64,000 nt of DNA from Methylobacter tundripaludum. GTDB taxonomy: Bacteria > Pseudomonadota > Gammaproteobacteria > Methylococcales > Methylomonadaceae. The translations under genes were made by a program, and so were the position numbers. The notes under the pieces are model-generated. The model made no database searches and was not told the origin of the DNA. It was given only the letters and a program-made list of their open reading frames with translations. The DNA is taken from positions 1 through 64,000 of the forward strand of contig NZ_PTIY01000001.1 of assembly GCF_002934365.1 (NCBI RefSeq), in the 5' to 3' direction. This document shows, piece after piece, positions 10,001-19,267 of this stretch (the stretch's first letter is position 1; each line of letters begins with the position of its first letter).

Positions 10001-10155
10001 GCCTGGGCCTAAAAACCATTGCCGAAGGCGTGGAAACAGCGGAACAGTTGGCTTTCCTGCGTAATCAGGGGTGTAACGAGATGCAAGGCTATTTATTCAG
10101 CAAGCCGTTACCCGCTGAGCAGTTTGAAGCGTTACTGAAGCGGGATACTGATTAA
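7021..10155 (+). CDS. Membrane sensor with HAMP, GAF, PAS, GGDEF and EAL domains
   Basis: This is a likely bifunctional or EAL-dominant c-di-GMP enzyme of 1044 aa. I use ATG 7021 (MTIYDRSSRF), preceded by GAGAAG; upstream in-frame ATGs at 6976 and 6991 lack a clear site. Order: transmembrane helix at 14-34, periplasmic part to about 210, second helix (LLRAAFIAFGVLLVVLLW), HAMP-like linker, GAF (about 310-475), PAS (about 490-610; IFWKDKQCQYMGCNPAF), GGDEF (about 625-785) with intact RLGGDEFIF, and EAL (about 800-1040) with EALLRWRHPE and DDFGTGYSSL. The I-site RxxD before GGDEF is not conserved (YKED). The EAL metal and catalytic motifs look intact, so phosphodiesterase activity is likely. 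The ligand is unknown. Confidence 0.93.
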   Translation: MTIYDRSSRFSKNLWLTLAMFIIFAVVFVMYVQAEKQIDHSLETRLQSFLLADELRQSSDDLSRMARSYVTTDNPIYKQYFQEILDIREGKKPRPVDYHNIYWDLVLTDGRRPRPDSGQTIALLELMRQAGFTDQELAKLAEAKANSDALTDTEHAAMKLVESAPPATEADRIKASRMLSDEHYHQAKADIMRPINELYQIINQRSLDAVHTATATASLLRAAFIAFGVLLVVLLWRSYRVLHTTLGGSVDNLQKHIARLGSGDFERPIPVGEGMKNSVMAWLSETQAKLAQLDNEHKQDEAKNQRLTQLYAALSQCNQAIVRSNNEAELFAQICRDAVIFGGMKMAWIGMLDEPSKKVRPIACYGSGTEYLDGINISVDEHDPAGRGPTGISMREDRPFWCQDFQHDPVTAVWHERGSTYGWKASAALPLHKNGAVIGVFTLYASGIDFFDEPARNLLDEMVMDIDFALNNFEREAQRNHAENALAESHNLLQTIIDTAPISIFWKDKQCQYMGCNPAFARDAGEASLNNIIGKNDFQLCWKEHAELYQADDQQVMATGIAKLAYEQLITTPDGKITWLRTSKVPLQNQASEVTGVLGVSEDITEQKQAEEHIQYLANFDPLTGLPNRTRLNDHLKYALGLAKRTNGQLALMFLDLDRFKDINDTLGHSVGDALLVELAKRLRATVYKEDTVTRLGGDEFIFLLPGTEARAAAHVAQKLLDAIAEPFRIEHYDLTLTASIGIALYPGDGDDLETLSKSADIAMYRAKQEGRHSFCFFTPEMHARLARNLQLVSALRQALNLGQFEIHYQPQVSIADGRIIGAEALLRWRHPELGTVSPAEFIPVAEDSGLILPIGEWVLRCAVRQAKAWLETGLAPLIMAVNLSVVQFRHPDLPKLVTRILDEEGLPPEYLELELTEGVAMQNPQGAIDVMNNLHECGIRMSIDDFGTGYSSLSYLKKFKVYKLKIDQSFVRDISTDPEDKAIVIAVISLARSLGLKTIAEGVETAEQLAFLRNQGCNEMQGYLFSKPLPAEQFEALLKRDTD

Positions 10156-10658
10156 GCGTGAGAATTGGGCGTAGACAGGCGCAATGACTAACAAATAGGA
10201 AAAGCCCCGATCAGACCGGAGCCTCTGGAATTCATGGTGTCCAGGGGTGAAATCGAAGATTCTCAATTACACGCTCTAAAAAACTCCGGTACCGGCTCCG
10301 GCGTAACCAGAAGTAAAGCTTCGTTCAAAAAAAACGGCTATTGGCGCTTCAATAGACAAGACAGTGCCGGGAGCAGAACTACGCTATTCCCAACTGATCG
10401 CGAAGGCCATTGGTGAACATCCGGTTACGACCCTAAGCAGCCTGATCGGTTGGAGTTTTGATTGGCAACTCAGTTTCACATTGCAGACCCTCATAAAAGC
10501 AGCTAATTGGCGCCGATTGAAAATGGATTCAAATGATGGTGTCATTAGATTGTAACCTCATGGTTCATTGATGAATGCCCCCCCCGATTTGAGGGATGAG
10601 GTCATATTTTATTAGGTTAACCAGGTGCTTCGGGGCTTTTCTTCGCGCTAGCGGCTTC
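10156..10658. other. Gene-poor junction at the left border of the island
   Basis: About 500 bp without a convincing gene. It contains the degenerate tRNA-Phe-like segment (10228-10258) and a weak hairpin just before it (GCCCCG...CGGAGC, 10205-10223, one mismatch) that may be a decayed terminator. Small open frames at 10234-10555 have no recognisable domain. Confidence 0.55.
10228..10258 (-). repeat. Degenerate tRNA-Phe 3' end, candidate att site
   Basis: These 31 bp match 21894-21924 at 28 positions and in the same orientation. The latter segment is the 3' end of an intact tRNA-Phe gene plus seven bases of downstream flank. The shared block starts GGAATTCATGGTG and covers CCA, acceptor and T-arm sequence. 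After it, similarity continues weakly (GATTCTCA, then GCTCT at 10259-10278) if a gap is allowed, so it may be a decayed tRNA copy. Together with the tandem tRNA-Phe genes at 21.9-22.1 kb it would bracket an 11.6-kb island. No integrase gene is present. Confidence 0.55.
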
Positions 10659-10721
10659 GTCCAACCCTGGGCTCAAGCGGGACTGCATAAAAGCGCGCAG
10701 CCCCTTAGCTTCACGTTATAC
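10659..10721 (+). repeat. Integron attC-like recombination site
   Basis: The 63-bp site begins GTCCAAC (R'' type, RYYYAAC) and ends GTTATAC (R' type). The arms GGGCTCAAGCGGGACTG and CAGCCCCTTAGCTTC pair with a few bulges, with a short central loop around ATAAAAGCG. Length, imperfect palindrome and conserved ends are those of gene-cassette attC sites. The R' core is off consensus (GTTRRRY) at one base. No integron integrase is in the window. Confidence 0.62.
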
Positions 10722-10727
10722 ATCATC

Positions 10728-10820
10728 ATGCAACGACACTATCGCTGGCTTGTCTTGCTGGTCTTCGTCTTGTCAGGCTGCGCCACTAGCCTCTTACTTC
10801 AAACGTTATGCATTGTTTGA
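10728..10820 (+). pseudogene. Truncated lipoprotein-like cassette ORF
   Basis: The ORF starts seven bases after the attC-like site, as first genes of cassettes often do. It reads MQRHYRWLVLLVFVLSGCAT, a signal peptide with lipobox LSGC, and then stops after ten more residues. Just before the stop the sequence becomes CTCTTACTTCAAACGTTATGC (10791-10811). This resembles the 3' half of another attC site (R' GTTATGC at 10805-10811), which suggests a deletion joined a lipoprotein start to an attC end. A functional product is doubtful. Confidence 0.4.
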
Positions 10821-10973
10821 GAAAGCTCATTTTGGCAATAAATATAGTGTCCGCAATGTATTAGGCTACTCCGTTTTTAACAAGTGATTAGATTAGAGGG
10901 TCTTTGCTCGTTATAATGCCAAGCTGGTTATGACCAGAGGGCTATCTAAACGTATTTAAACAGGAATTCCAGA

Positions 10974-12524
10974 ATGACAAGTACCCAACAACGAGCGGAA
11001 CTACAACGCCAAATTTGGCAAATTGCGAATGAGGTACGTGGCTCCGTCGATGGCTGGGATTTTAAGCAGTATGTATTAGGCACGTTGTTCTATCGGTTTA
11101 TTAGCGAAAACTTTGCCAGTTACATTGAAGGCGGTGATGAAAGCGTTAAATATGCCGAGCTCAAAGATGATGTCATTACCGCAGAAATCAAAGACGACGC
11201 CATTAAAACCAAAGGCTATTTCATCTACCCCAGCCAGCTGTTTGCAAACGTTGCCGCCAACGCCAACAAGAACGAAAACCTGAACATCGATTTAGCCGCT
11301 ATATTTTCCGCCATTGAAAGCTCGGCCAATGGCTACCCATCCGAAATGGATATTAAAGGCCTGTTTGCCGATTTTGATACCACCAGTAACCGACTGGGCA
11401 ACACCGTTGCCGATAAAAACAGCCGCTTGGCCGCTGTGTTGAAAGGCGTAGCGGGTCTTAGATTTGGCAATTTTGAGGAAAGCCATATCGACCTGTTTGG
11501 GGATGCCTACGAGTTTTTAATTTCTAATTACGCCGCCAATGCCGGTAAATCGGGTGGCGAGTTTTTCACCCCGCAACACGTGTCCAAGCTGATTGCACAG
11601 CTGGCCATGCATCAGCAAAAAACCGTCAATAAAATTTACGACCCGGCAGCCGGTTCAGGCTCTTTATTGTTACAAGCCAAAAAACACTTTGATGCCCATA
11701 TCATTGAAGAAGGCTTTTTTGGTCAAGAAATTAACCACACCACCTATAACCTTGCGCGTATGAATATGTTTTTGCACAACATTAACTACGACAAGTTTAA
11801 TATCGCGCTGGGTAACACCTTGTTAGATCCGCATTTTGGTGATGACAAGCCCTTTGATGCGATTGTGTCTAACCCGCCCTATTCGGTGAACTGGATTGGC
11901 AGCGACGACCCAACCCTGATTAATGATGAACGCTTTGCCCCCGCAAGCGTGTTAGCGCCCAAATCCAAAGCCGACTTTGCTTTTGTGTTGCATGCCTTAA
12001 GTTATTTATCCAGCAAAGGCCGCGCCGCCATTGTCTGCTTCCCCGGCATTTTTTACCGCGGCGGTGCCGAGCAGAAAATCCGCCAATATCTAGTGGATAA
12101 CAACTACGTTGAAACGGTAATTTCTTTAGCGCCCAACCTGTTTTTTGGCACCTCCATTGCCGTCAATATCTTGGTGCTTTCCAAACACAAAACCGACAGC
12201 CTTACCCAGTTTATCGACGCAAGCAGCCTGTTTAAAAAAGAGACCAATAACAATACCCTCACCGATGACCACATCACGCAAATCATGGCGGTTTTTGACG
12301 ACAAGGCCGACGTCGAACACTTTGCCAAGTCCGTGGAGTACGCTGCCATCACCGCCAACGACTACAACCTATCGGTAAGCTCCTATGTGGAAGCCAAAGA
12401 CACCCGCGAAGTGATTGATATACAAAAGCTCAATGCCGAGCTTAAAACCACGGTTGCGAAAATTGATCAGCTACGCGCTGAGATTGATACTATTGTGGCA
12501 GAGATTGAGGGCGCTGCTGCATGA
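10974..12524 (+). CDS. hsdM: Type I restriction-modification methyltransferase subunit M (type IC)
   Basis: This is the N6-adenine methyltransferase subunit of 516 aa, which forms M2S1 with HsdS and R2M2S1 with HsdR. An N-terminal helical HsdM_N domain (about 7-150) precedes the methylase core: AdoMet motif [10 protein letters not shown] at about 224-233 and catalytic NPPY at about 307-310. The family is that of EcoR124I/EcoprrI (PrrA). Its stop overlaps the next start by four bases (ATGA), so the operon is translationally coupled. It begins the hsdM-rhuM-hsdS-prrC-hsdR operon within the putative island. Confidence 0.96.
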   Translation: MTSTQQRAELQRQIWQIANEVRGSVDGWDFKQYVLGTLFYRFISENFASYIEGGDESVKYAELKDDVITAEIKDDAIKTKGYFIYPSQLFANVAANANKNENLNIDLAAIFSAIESSANGYPSEMDIKGLFADFDTTSNRLGNTVADKNSRLAAVLKGVAGLRFGNFEESHIDLFGDAYEFLISNYAANAGKSGGEFFTPQHVSKLIAQLAMHQQKTVNKIYDPAAGSGSLLLQAKKHFDAHIIEEGFFGQEINHTTYNLARMNMFLHNINYDKFNIALGNTLLDPHFGDDKPFDAIVSNPPYSVNWIGSDDPTLINDERFAPASVLAPKSKADFAFVLHALSYLSSKGRAAIVCFPGIFYRGGAEQKIRQYLVDNNYVETVISLAPNLFFGTSIAVNILVLSKHKTDSLTQFIDASSLFKKETNNNTLTDDHITQIMAVFDDKADVEHFAKSVEYAAITANDYNLSVSSYVEAKDTREVIDIQKLNAELKTTVAKIDQLRAEIDTIVAEIEGAAA

Positions 12525-13522
12525 GCAATAGTGCCAAGCAAATCGTCATTTTTAAGGCGGATGATGGAAAAATATCCGTTGAAGCTCATTTCGACGCGGA
12601 AACCACATGGCTATCGCTCGACCAGATGGCGGAGTTGTTTGATCGAGACAAATCCACGATTTCCCGCCATATAAAAAATATATTTGACGAGGGTGAATTA
12701 CTGCGGGATTCAGTTGTTGCAAATTTTGCAACAACTGCCGCTGACGAAAAAACCTATCAGGTGGATCATTACAATCTGGATGTCATTATCTCGGTTGGCT
12801 ACCGGGTCAAATCCCTGCGCGGTACGCAATTTCGCATCTGGGCGACCAATATCCTAAAAGAGTATCTCAAAAAAGGGTTTGTACTGAATGACGAGCGATT
12901 AAAAAACCTTGGTGGTGGCAGCTACTGGAAAGAGCTGCTCGATCGTATTCGTGACATTCGCTCCAGCGAAAAAGTCATGTACCGCCAAGTGCTGGAATTG
13001 TACTCAACGGCAATCGATTACGACCCCAATAGTCAGGAAAGCATCACTTTTTTTAAAATCGTACAAAACAAACTGCACTATGCCGCCCACGGCCATACCG
13101 CCAGCGAAGTGATTTATCTGCGTGTGGACAGCGACAAACCCTTTTCAGGCTTAACCAACTTTAAAGGCAGCCAACCCACGCAAGCCGAAGCGATGATTGC
13201 TAAAAACTACCTGAGTGAGCAAGAGTTGCGCGTGCTGAATAACCTTGTGTCGGCGTATTTTGACTTGGCGGAGTTGAACGCTATCGAAGAACGTGAGATG
13301 CGCATGGCGGATTATATTCGTGAGTTGGACAATATCCTTTCAAGCACGGGGCGAAAATTACTCACCAATGCGGGAACCATCGCTCACGCCCAAGCCGAGA
13401 ACAAAGCCAAAGTGGAATATAAAAAATACAAAGCCAAAACGCTGGAGCAAGTCGAAGAAGAATACCTAAAAACCATCAATGCCTTGGAAATCAAAGCCCA
13501 AAATGAGAGTCGAAAAAAATGA
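12521..13522 (+). CDS. rhuM: RhuM-family protein in the hsd operon
   Basis: It has 333 aa and is of the virulence RhuM family, named from Salmonella SPI-3 and often embedded in type I RM loci; its biochemical role is unknown. The N-terminal half carries [20 protein letters not shown] with RHIKNIF, a helix-turn-helix-like DNA-binding pattern, followed by [16 protein letters not shown], a family signature. The C-terminus is helical and charged. It overlaps both hsdM and hsdS by four bases, so it is co-translated with them. A regulatory or auxiliary anti-phage role is inference. Confidence 0.9.
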   Translation: MSNSAKQIVIFKADDGKISVEAHFDAETTWLSLDQMAELFDRDKSTISRHIKNIFDEGELLRDSVVANFATTAADEKTYQVDHYNLDVIISVGYRVKSLRGTQFRIWATNILKEYLKKGFVLNDERLKNLGGGSYWKELLDRIRDIRSSEKVMYRQVLELYSTAIDYDPNSQESITFFKIVQNKLHYAAHGHTASEVIYLRVDSDKPFSGLTNFKGSQPTQAEAMIAKNYLSEQELRVLNNLVSAYFDLAELNAIEEREMRMADYIRELDNILSSTGRKLLTNAGTIAHAQAENKAKVEYKKYKAKTLEQVEEEYLKTINALEIKAQNESRKK

Positions 13523-14649
13523 GTGCAATAATGGAACGGCTTAAAGGCGTTGAGGTGGAATGGAAACCTTTGGGGAAAGTGCTAGTTCGTACCAAAGGGA
13601 CAAACATTACTGCTGGTCGAATGAGAGAATTGCACAAAGAAGGCGCACCATTGAAAATTTTTGCCGGTGGTAAGACTTTTGCGCTTGTTGATTTTGACGA
13701 TATACCTGAAAAAGATATAAATAAAGAGCCATCTATTATCGTAAAATCTCGTGGCGTTATTGAATTTGAGTATTATGACAAATCGTTTTCACATAAAAAT
13801 GAAATGTGGTCATACCATTCAAAAAATGAAAATATCAATATAAAGTTTGTTTATTACTTCTTGAAAATACATGAGCCTTATTTTCAAGGCCTTGGAAGTA
13901 AAATGCAAATGCCTCAAATAGCAACGCCAGACACTGATAAGTTCGAAATCCCCATCCCACCCCTCGATATTCAAGGTGAAATTGTCCGAATTTTGGACAA
14001 TTTCACCGAGCTTACCGCCGAGCTTACCGCCGAGCTTACCGCACGGAAAAAGCAATACAACTACTATCGCGACCAGTTGTTGAGTTTTGAAGAGGGTGAG
14101 TGGAAGGCGTTGGGGGAAGTGGCGGAGAATCTTGATTCAATGCGAAAACCGATAACGAGTGGCCTAAGAGAGTCTGGTGAAATCCCATATTACGGAGCAT
14201 CTGGAATTGTTGATTATGTAAAAGACTATATTTTTGATGGTGATTTCTTGCTTGTTTCGGAAGATGGCGCAAATTTGGTCGCAAGAAGTACTCCCATAGC
14301 ATTTAGTATCAGCGGGAAAAGCTGGGTAAATAATCACGCTCATGTACTTAAATTCAATACCTATGCTGAACGTAGATATGTTGAATTCTATTTAAATAGT
14401 ATTGACTTAACTCCATACATCTCGGGAGCAGCTCAACCGAAATTAAACCAAAAGAGTTTAAACAGTATCAGAATTCCAAATCTTTCACCTGCCGAAAAAG
14501 CCCGTATTGTTGACATCCTGGATAAATTCGATGCGCTGACGAACTCAATCACCGAAGGCTTGCCGCGTGAAATTGCATTGCGCCAACAGCAATATGCCTA
14601 TTATCGCGATTTACTTTTGAGCTTTCCAAAAGCAGAAGTAGAGGCATAG
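13519..14649 (+). CDS. hsdS: Type I RM specificity subunit S (type IC)
   Basis: This is the DNA-recognition subunit of 376 aa: target recognition domain 1 (about 12-155), a central conserved spacer (about 160-195), domain 2 (about 196-340) and a distal conserved region similar to the central one ([14 protein letters not shown] and [15 protein letters not shown]). Domain 2 boundaries include [12 protein letters not shown] and [14 protein letters not shown]. The spacer contains [13 protein letters not shown], encoded by 12-bp direct repeats, the element whose copy number sets spacer length in EcoR124-type enzymes. The target sequence cannot be predicted by eye. Two bases separate it from prrC. 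Confidence 0.95.
   Translation: MSAIMERLKGVEVEWKPLGKVLVRTKGTNITAGRMRELHKEGAPLKIFAGGKTFALVDFDDIPEKDINKEPSIIVKSRGVIEFEYYDKSFSHKNEMWSYHSKNENINIKFVYYFLKIHEPYFQGLGSKMQMPQIATPDTDKFEIPIPPLDIQGEIVRILDNFTELTAELTAELTARKKQYNYYRDQLLSFEEGEWKALGEVAENLDSMRKPITSGLRESGEIPYYGASGIVDYVKDYIFDGDFLLVSEDGANLVARSTPIAFSISGKSWVNNHAHVLKFNTYAERRYVEFYLNSIDLTPYISGAAQPKLNQKSLNSIRIPNLSPAEKARIVDILDKFDALTNSITEGLPREIALRQQQYAYYRDLLLSFPKAEVEA
14008..14043 (+). repeat. 12-bp tandem repeat in hsdS (TAEL repeat)
   Basis: Three consecutive units of GAGCTTACCGCC (14008-14019, 14020-14031, and 14032-14043 with one mismatch at the last base) encode [12 protein letters not shown]. In EcoR124I versus EcoR124/3I, two or three such TAEL units change the non-specific spacer of the target by one base (established knowledge). 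Unequal recombination or slippage here would switch methylation specificity without breaking frame. Confidence 0.9.
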
Positions 14650-14650
14650 T

Positions 14651-15841
14651 ATGGGAAAGTCGTTAACGGAAATTGCACAGCAACTCAAGGCTGCCAATAA
14701 AAAAGTGCAATTGATCTATGCTTTTAATGGCACGGGTAAAACACGTCTTTCGCGGGAGTTTAAGCAGCAGTTCATTGCTTCCAAAAATGATGATGCAGAT
14801 GACGACGGTGATCAACCTGAGTTAGCGCGTAACAAAATCCTCTATTACAACGCCTTTACCGAAGACTTGTTCTATTGGGATAACGATTTGGAAGGAGATG
14901 CCGAGCCCAAACTAAAAATTCAGCCCAATTCGTTTACTAATTGGATTCTGATAGATCAGGGGCAAGATCAAAATATCATTACTTATTTTCAGCGATTTTC
15001 TAATGGAAAACTAACGCCTCGTTTTAATTCAGAGTATACGGTTAAAGGCGAGCATGATCAAGAGATCAAAGTCAAAGCTTTCTCTGAGGTTACATTCTCG
15101 CTAGAGCGCGGTGATGATGAACACTCCGGAAATCTGAAAATCTCCAAAGGTGAAGAAAGCAATTTCATCTGGAGTATTTTTTACACGCTTCTTGAACAGG
15201 TGATTGGCATTCTCAATGTTGCAGAACCCGGTGATCGTGAAACCAACGATTTTGACCAGTTGGAATATGTGTTTATTGATGACCCGGTAAGCTCGCTAGA
15301 TGAAAACCATCTAATTGAATTGGCGGTAAATTTCGCCGCACTAATAAAAGCTAGCTATTTCTCAACAAATGGAAGCGAAGGGCTGAAATTCATTATTGCC
15401 ACGCACAGCCCAATTTTCTATAACGTGCTTTACAATGAGCTACAAGTAAAGGGTGGATACATTCTAAGCCGATTTGACGATGGAACCTTTGAGCTTGAAG
15501 AAAAGCAAGGCGACTCAAACAAAAGCTTTTCGTATCACCTGCATATCAAGAAACTAATTGAGCAAGCAATAGAACAAAATAGTGTACAGCGCTACCATTT
15601 TGCGCTTCTTCGTAATCTATATGAGAAAACCGCTAATTTCCTAGGGTATAAAAGCTGGTCAGACTTATTGCCTGGTGATCAAAAGGCTTACGCAAGTCGG
15701 ATTATGAATTTTTACCCCCACAACACCTTGTCCAACGAAGAAATTGCAGAGCCGACACCGCCAGAGAAAGAGATGGTTCGTACTCTACTTGAAAACCTAA
15801 ATAAATATGGCTACTGGCAGCAGGCACAACAGAATGGTTGA
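14651..15841 (+). CDS. prrC: PrrC-type anticodon nuclease (latent tRNA-Lys ACNase)
   Basis: It has 396 aa and closely matches E. coli PrrC as I recall it. The N-terminus is [12 protein letters not shown]. An ABC-type ATPase follows, with P-loop AFNGTGKT (24-31), signature region [10 protein letters not shown] and Walker B/D-loop [11 protein letters not shown]. The C-terminal nuclease has the anticodon-recognition peptide [12 protein letters not shown] with Asp288, and the triad Arg321, Glu325 (LLRNLYEKT) and His357 ([10 protein letters not shown]). These equal R320, E324 and H356 of E. coli PrrC. In E. coli the nuclease is held silent by EcoprrI and released by the T4 Stp peptide to cut tRNA-Lys. 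Here it is between hsdS and hsdR; its end overlaps hsdR by 8 bp. Confidence 0.95.
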   Translation: MGKSLTEIAQQLKAANKKVQLIYAFNGTGKTRLSREFKQQFIASKNDDADDDGDQPELARNKILYYNAFTEDLFYWDNDLEGDAEPKLKIQPNSFTNWILIDQGQDQNIITYFQRFSNGKLTPRFNSEYTVKGEHDQEIKVKAFSEVTFSLERGDDEHSGNLKISKGEESNFIWSIFYTLLEQVIGILNVAEPGDRETNDFDQLEYVFIDDPVSSLDENHLIELAVNFAALIKASYFSTNGSEGLKFIIATHSPIFYNVLYNELQVKGGYILSRFDDGTFELEEKQGDSNKSFSYHLHIKKLIEQAIEQNSVQRYHFALLRNLYEKTANFLGYKSWSDLLPGDQKAYASRIMNFYPHNTLSNEEIAEPTPPEKEMVRTLLENLNKYGYWQQAQQNG

Positions 15842-18800
15842 CTACACCAAACCCATCGCAGAATCGAATAACTTTATCGTCCTTGATAAATACACCAAAT
15901 GTTCACAGGTGAATGAACCCTATCAAAGCGAATACGACTTAGAGCGTGAGTTTATCAGCGACTTGGAAAACCAAGGCTATGAATATCTACGCGATTTAAA
16001 CACCCACGAAAAAATGCTGACTAATGTGCGCGTGCAGCTGCAAGCCCTGAATAATGTGCAGTTTTTAGAGGGTGAATGGCAGCGCTTTGTTGAGGACTAT
16101 TTAGATAAGCCCAGCGATAACAGTATCGACAAAACCCGTAAAATTCATGACGACTATATCCACGATTTTGTGTTTGATGATGGGCATATCCAAAACATTT
16201 ACCTATTGGATAAAAAAAATATTGCCCGCAACAACAACAAAGTGCAAGTGATTAAACAGTTTGAACAAAAGGGCACGCAGGCTAATCGCTACGATGTCAC
16301 CATTTTGGTGAATGGTTTGCCATTGGTGCAAATTGAGCTGAAAAAACGCGGTGTGGCGATTCGTGAAGCCTTTAATCAAGTACACCGCTATAGCAAAGAA
16401 AGTTTTAATACAGACAATTCACTGTTTAAATATTTGCAGCTTTTCGTCATTTCAAACGGTACCGATAGTCGTTATTTTGCCAATACCACCAAGCGCGATA
16501 AAAACAGTTTTGATTTCACCATGAATTGGGCGAAGTCTGATAACACCTTGATAAAAGACTTAAAGGATTTTACCGCGACGTTTTTTCAGAAAAGCGCCTT
16601 ATTAAAGGTGCTGTTGCATTATTCGGTGTTTGACGTTAATGATACGTTATTGGTGATGCGTCCTTACCAAATTGCCGCAACCGAGCGCATTTTATGGAAA
16701 ATAAACAGTGCTTACCAAGCAAAAAGTTGGAGCACGCTTGAGGGTGGCGGCTTTATTTGGCATACCACGGGTTCTGGCAAAACCTTAACCAGTTTTAAAG
16801 CGGCACGCTTGGCGACTGAGCTGGATTATATTGATAAGGTTTTTTTTGTGGTTGACCGTAAAGATCTCGACTATCAGACCATGAAAGAATATCAGCGTTT
16901 TTCGCCCGATAGCGTTAATGGTTCAGAAAGCACCGCAGGGCTAAAGCGTAATCTGGATAAAGATGACAATAAAATCATCGTGACCACGATTCAAAAGCTG
17001 AATAACTTAATGAAAAGTGAAGGCGACTTGCCCATTTACAGCAAGCAAGTGGTCTTTATTTTTGACGAAGCGCACCGTTCGCAATTTGGCGAAGCCCAAA
17101 AAAACTTAAAGAAAAAGTTCAAAAAGTTTTATCAGTTTGGCTTTACCGGCACGCCAATTTTCCCGCAAAACGCTCTGGGCGCGGAAACCACGGCCAGCGT
17201 GTTTGGGCGTGAGTTGCATTCTTATGTGATTACCGACGCCATACGCGATGAAAAAGTATTGAAGTTTAAAGTGGACTACAACGATGTACGCCCTCAGTTT
17301 AAAGCAATTGAGTCTGAACAAGACGAGAAGAAACTCACGGCGGCGGAAAACAAACAAGCGTTGCTGCACCCTGACCGTATTCGGGAAATTTCGCAATACA
17401 TCTTAAATAACTTCAAGCAAAAAACCCATCGCCTGCAAGCTAATGGCAAGGGCTTTAATGCCATGTTTGCTGTGAGCAGTGTGGATGCTGCCAAGCTGTA
17501 CTATGAATCGTTCAAGCAGTTACAAAAGGACAGTAATAAGCCGTTCAACGTTGCCACCATTTTTTCTTTTGCAGCCAATGAAGCACAGGATGCCGTAGGG
17601 GACATTGTTGATGAAAGCTTTGAACTCACGGCCATGGAGAGTAGCGCTAAAGAGTTTTTAAGTGTGGCCATTGCTGACTATAACGCGCTGTTTAAAACCA
17701 ATTACGGCGTTGATAGCAATGCGTTTCAAAACTATTACCGCGACCTTGCGCTGCGCGTGAAGAATCAGGAAATTGATTTATTGATTGTGGTGGGCATGTT
17801 TTTAACAGGCTTTGATGCGCCCACGTTGAACACCTTATTCGTGGATAAAAACCTGCGCTACCACGGCTTGTTGCAAGCCTATTCACGCACTAACCGCATA
17901 TATGATGCCACCAAGACGTTTGGCAATATCGTCACCTTCCGTGATTTAGAACAAGCCACAATTGATGCCATTACCTTATTTGGTGACAAGAACACCAAAA
18001 ACGTGGTGCTGGAGAAAAGCTACAAAGAATACATGCAAGGCTTTACCGATGTGGCAACAGGTGAAGCACGACGTGGTTATTTGGACGTGGTGGCGGAGTT
18101 ACAACAACGTTTCTCCAATCCTGATGACATTGTTAAAGAAAAAGATAAAAAAGACTTCGCTAAATTATTTAGTGAGTATTTGCGTGTAGACAATATTTTG
18201 CAAAACTACGACGAATTTGCAGGGTTAAAAGCGTTACAAGGCTTAGATATGACCGATCCTAAAGCTGTAGAGGCGTTTAAAGCTAAGCACTATTTAAGCG
18301 ATGACGACTTAGCCGCTATGCAAGCGATTAAGATGCCAGCCGAGCGCACTATTCAAGATTACCGTTCAACGTATAACGATATTCGCGATTGGCTTCGCCG
18401 TGAAAAAACCGCCAACGAAAAAGCCGCCTCCACGATTGATTGGGATGATGTGGTTTTTGAGGTGGATCTGCTTAAATCACAAGAGATTAATCTGGATTAC
18501 ATTCTGGAATTGATTTTTGAACACAATAAAAAGCTTAAAGATAAAGCGGCATTGGTTGAAGAAGTACGCCGTTTAATTCGTGCCAGCCTTGGCAACCGTG
18601 CCAAAGAAAGTTTGCTGGTTGATTTTATTAACCAAACCAACTTGGACAAGATTCTCGATAAAGCCAGTATTATTGAGGCTTTCTTTACCTTTGCTCAAGC
18701 TGAACAACAACGTGAAGCAGAAGAATTAATTAGTGATGAAAACCTGAATGCAGAAGCGGCTAAGCGTTATATCACTGCATCGTTAAAACGAGAATATGCC

Positions 18801-18941
18801 AGTGAAAATGGCACTGAGCTAAATGCAATCCTTCCCAAAATGAGCCCGCTGAATCCGCAATACTTAACCAAAAAACAAAGCGTTTTCCAACAAATTGCTG
18901 CTTTTGTTGAGAAGTTTAAAGGCGTGGGTGGGCGGGTATAA
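15834..18941 (+). CDS. hsdR: Type I restriction endonuclease subunit R
   Basis: This is the motor-nuclease subunit of 1035 aa from ATG 15834 ([10 protein letters not shown]), overlapping the prrC end; an upstream frame extension is disregarded. The N-terminal PD-(D/E)xK nuclease contains [11 protein letters not shown] and QIELKKRG. Superfamily 2 helicase motifs follow: TTGSGKT (Walker A), [21 protein letters not shown] (DEAH) and GFTGTPIF, then [20 protein letters not shown] and QAYSRTNRI. The helical C-terminus holds MTase contacts. Length is normal for type IC HsdR, with no lesion seen. Confidence 0.96.
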   Translation: MVDYTKPIAESNNFIVLDKYTKCSQVNEPYQSEYDLEREFISDLENQGYEYLRDLNTHEKMLTNVRVQLQALNNVQFLEGEWQRFVEDYLDKPSDNSIDKTRKIHDDYIHDFVFDDGHIQNIYLLDKKNIARNNNKVQVIKQFEQKGTQANRYDVTILVNGLPLVQIELKKRGVAIREAFNQVHRYSKESFNTDNSLFKYLQLFVISNGTDSRYFANTTKRDKNSFDFTMNWAKSDNTLIKDLKDFTATFFQKSALLKVLLHYSVFDVNDTLLVMRPYQIAATERILWKINSAYQAKSWSTLEGGGFIWHTTGSGKTLTSFKAARLATELDYIDKVFFVVDRKDLDYQTMKEYQRFSPDSVNGSESTAGLKRNLDKDDNKIIVTTIQKLNNLMKSEGDLPIYSKQVVFIFDEAHRSQFGEAQKNLKKKFKKFYQFGFTGTPIFPQNALGAETTASVFGRELHSYVITDAIRDEKVLKFKVDYNDVRPQFKAIESEQDEKKLTAAENKQALLHPDRIREISQYILNNFKQKTHRLQANGKGFNAMFAVSSVDAAKLYYESFKQLQKDSNKPFNVATIFSFAANEAQDAVGDIVDESFELTAMESSAKEFLSVAIADYNALFKTNYGVDSNAFQNYYRDLALRVKNQEIDLLIVVGMFLTGFDAPTLNTLFVDKNLRYHGLLQAYSRTNRIYDATKTFGNIVTFRDLEQATIDAITLFGDKNTKNVVLEKSYKEYMQGFTDVATGEARRGYLDVVAELQQRFSNPDDIVKEKDKKDFAKLFSEYLRVDNILQNYDEFAGLKALQGLDMTDPKAVEAFKAKHYLSDDDLAAMQAIKMPAERTIQDYRSTYNDIRDWLRREKTANEKAASTIDWDDVVFEVDLLKSQEINLDYILELIFEHNKKLKDKAALVEEVRRLIRASLGNRAKESLLVDFINQTNLDKILDKASIIEAFFTFAQAEQQREAEELISDENLNAEAAKRYITASLKREYASENGTELNAILPKMSPLNPQYLTKKQSVFQQIAAFVEKFKGVGGRV

Positions 18942-19267
18942 TCCAAGCGTTGTAAGGTGTTAACGTTTTTAAAGCGGTTATACAACTGTACAAAGCAATC
19001 CGAGAAGATATCGTCGCCACCGTTTAGGCATGCTTTCATGTCAAGCAAGTTGTGGTTTAAGCATGCATAACAATGAGCTACATGCGGATGGCAATTCCGC
19101 TTGGCTCCATTGCCGCCGGTGAGCTCGGCGTTGAATGCCCGCTATCGGGAAGACCAGCCGTACAAAAGATTTATATGACTGTCTCTTGATGGCCGAAAGC
19201 CGATATTGCCAATAGCTCAAAAATATCCTTAATAATAAGGAAGGGAAGAGCGTTGGCACTTGTTGAA
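18942..19267. other. Spacer between hsdR and HAD gene with attC-like site
   Basis: About 325 bp. On the minus strand a short frame from ATG 19039 (MKACLNGGDDIFSDCFVQLY) runs into the hsdR 3' end. Its first 33 codons lie outside hsdR, so it may be the surviving start of a cassette cut off by the RM operon. The attC-like site is at 19065-19136. The remaining 130 bp up to the HAD stop codon show nothing recognisable. Confidence 0.4.
19065..19136 (-). repeat. Integron attC-like recombination site
   Basis: On the plus strand the 72-bp site begins GCATAAC and ends GTTGAAT; read on the minus strand it runs from ATTCAAC (RYYYAAC) to GTTATGC. The two halves pair: AATGAGCTACATGCGG with CCGGTGAGCTCGG, and GGCAAT with ATTGCC flanking the central loop TCCGCTTGGCTC. 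The sequence strongly resembles attC sites of proteobacterial chromosomal integrons. In minus orientation it follows the HAD gene, as an attC should follow its cassette gene. No integrase is visible. Confidence 0.72.
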
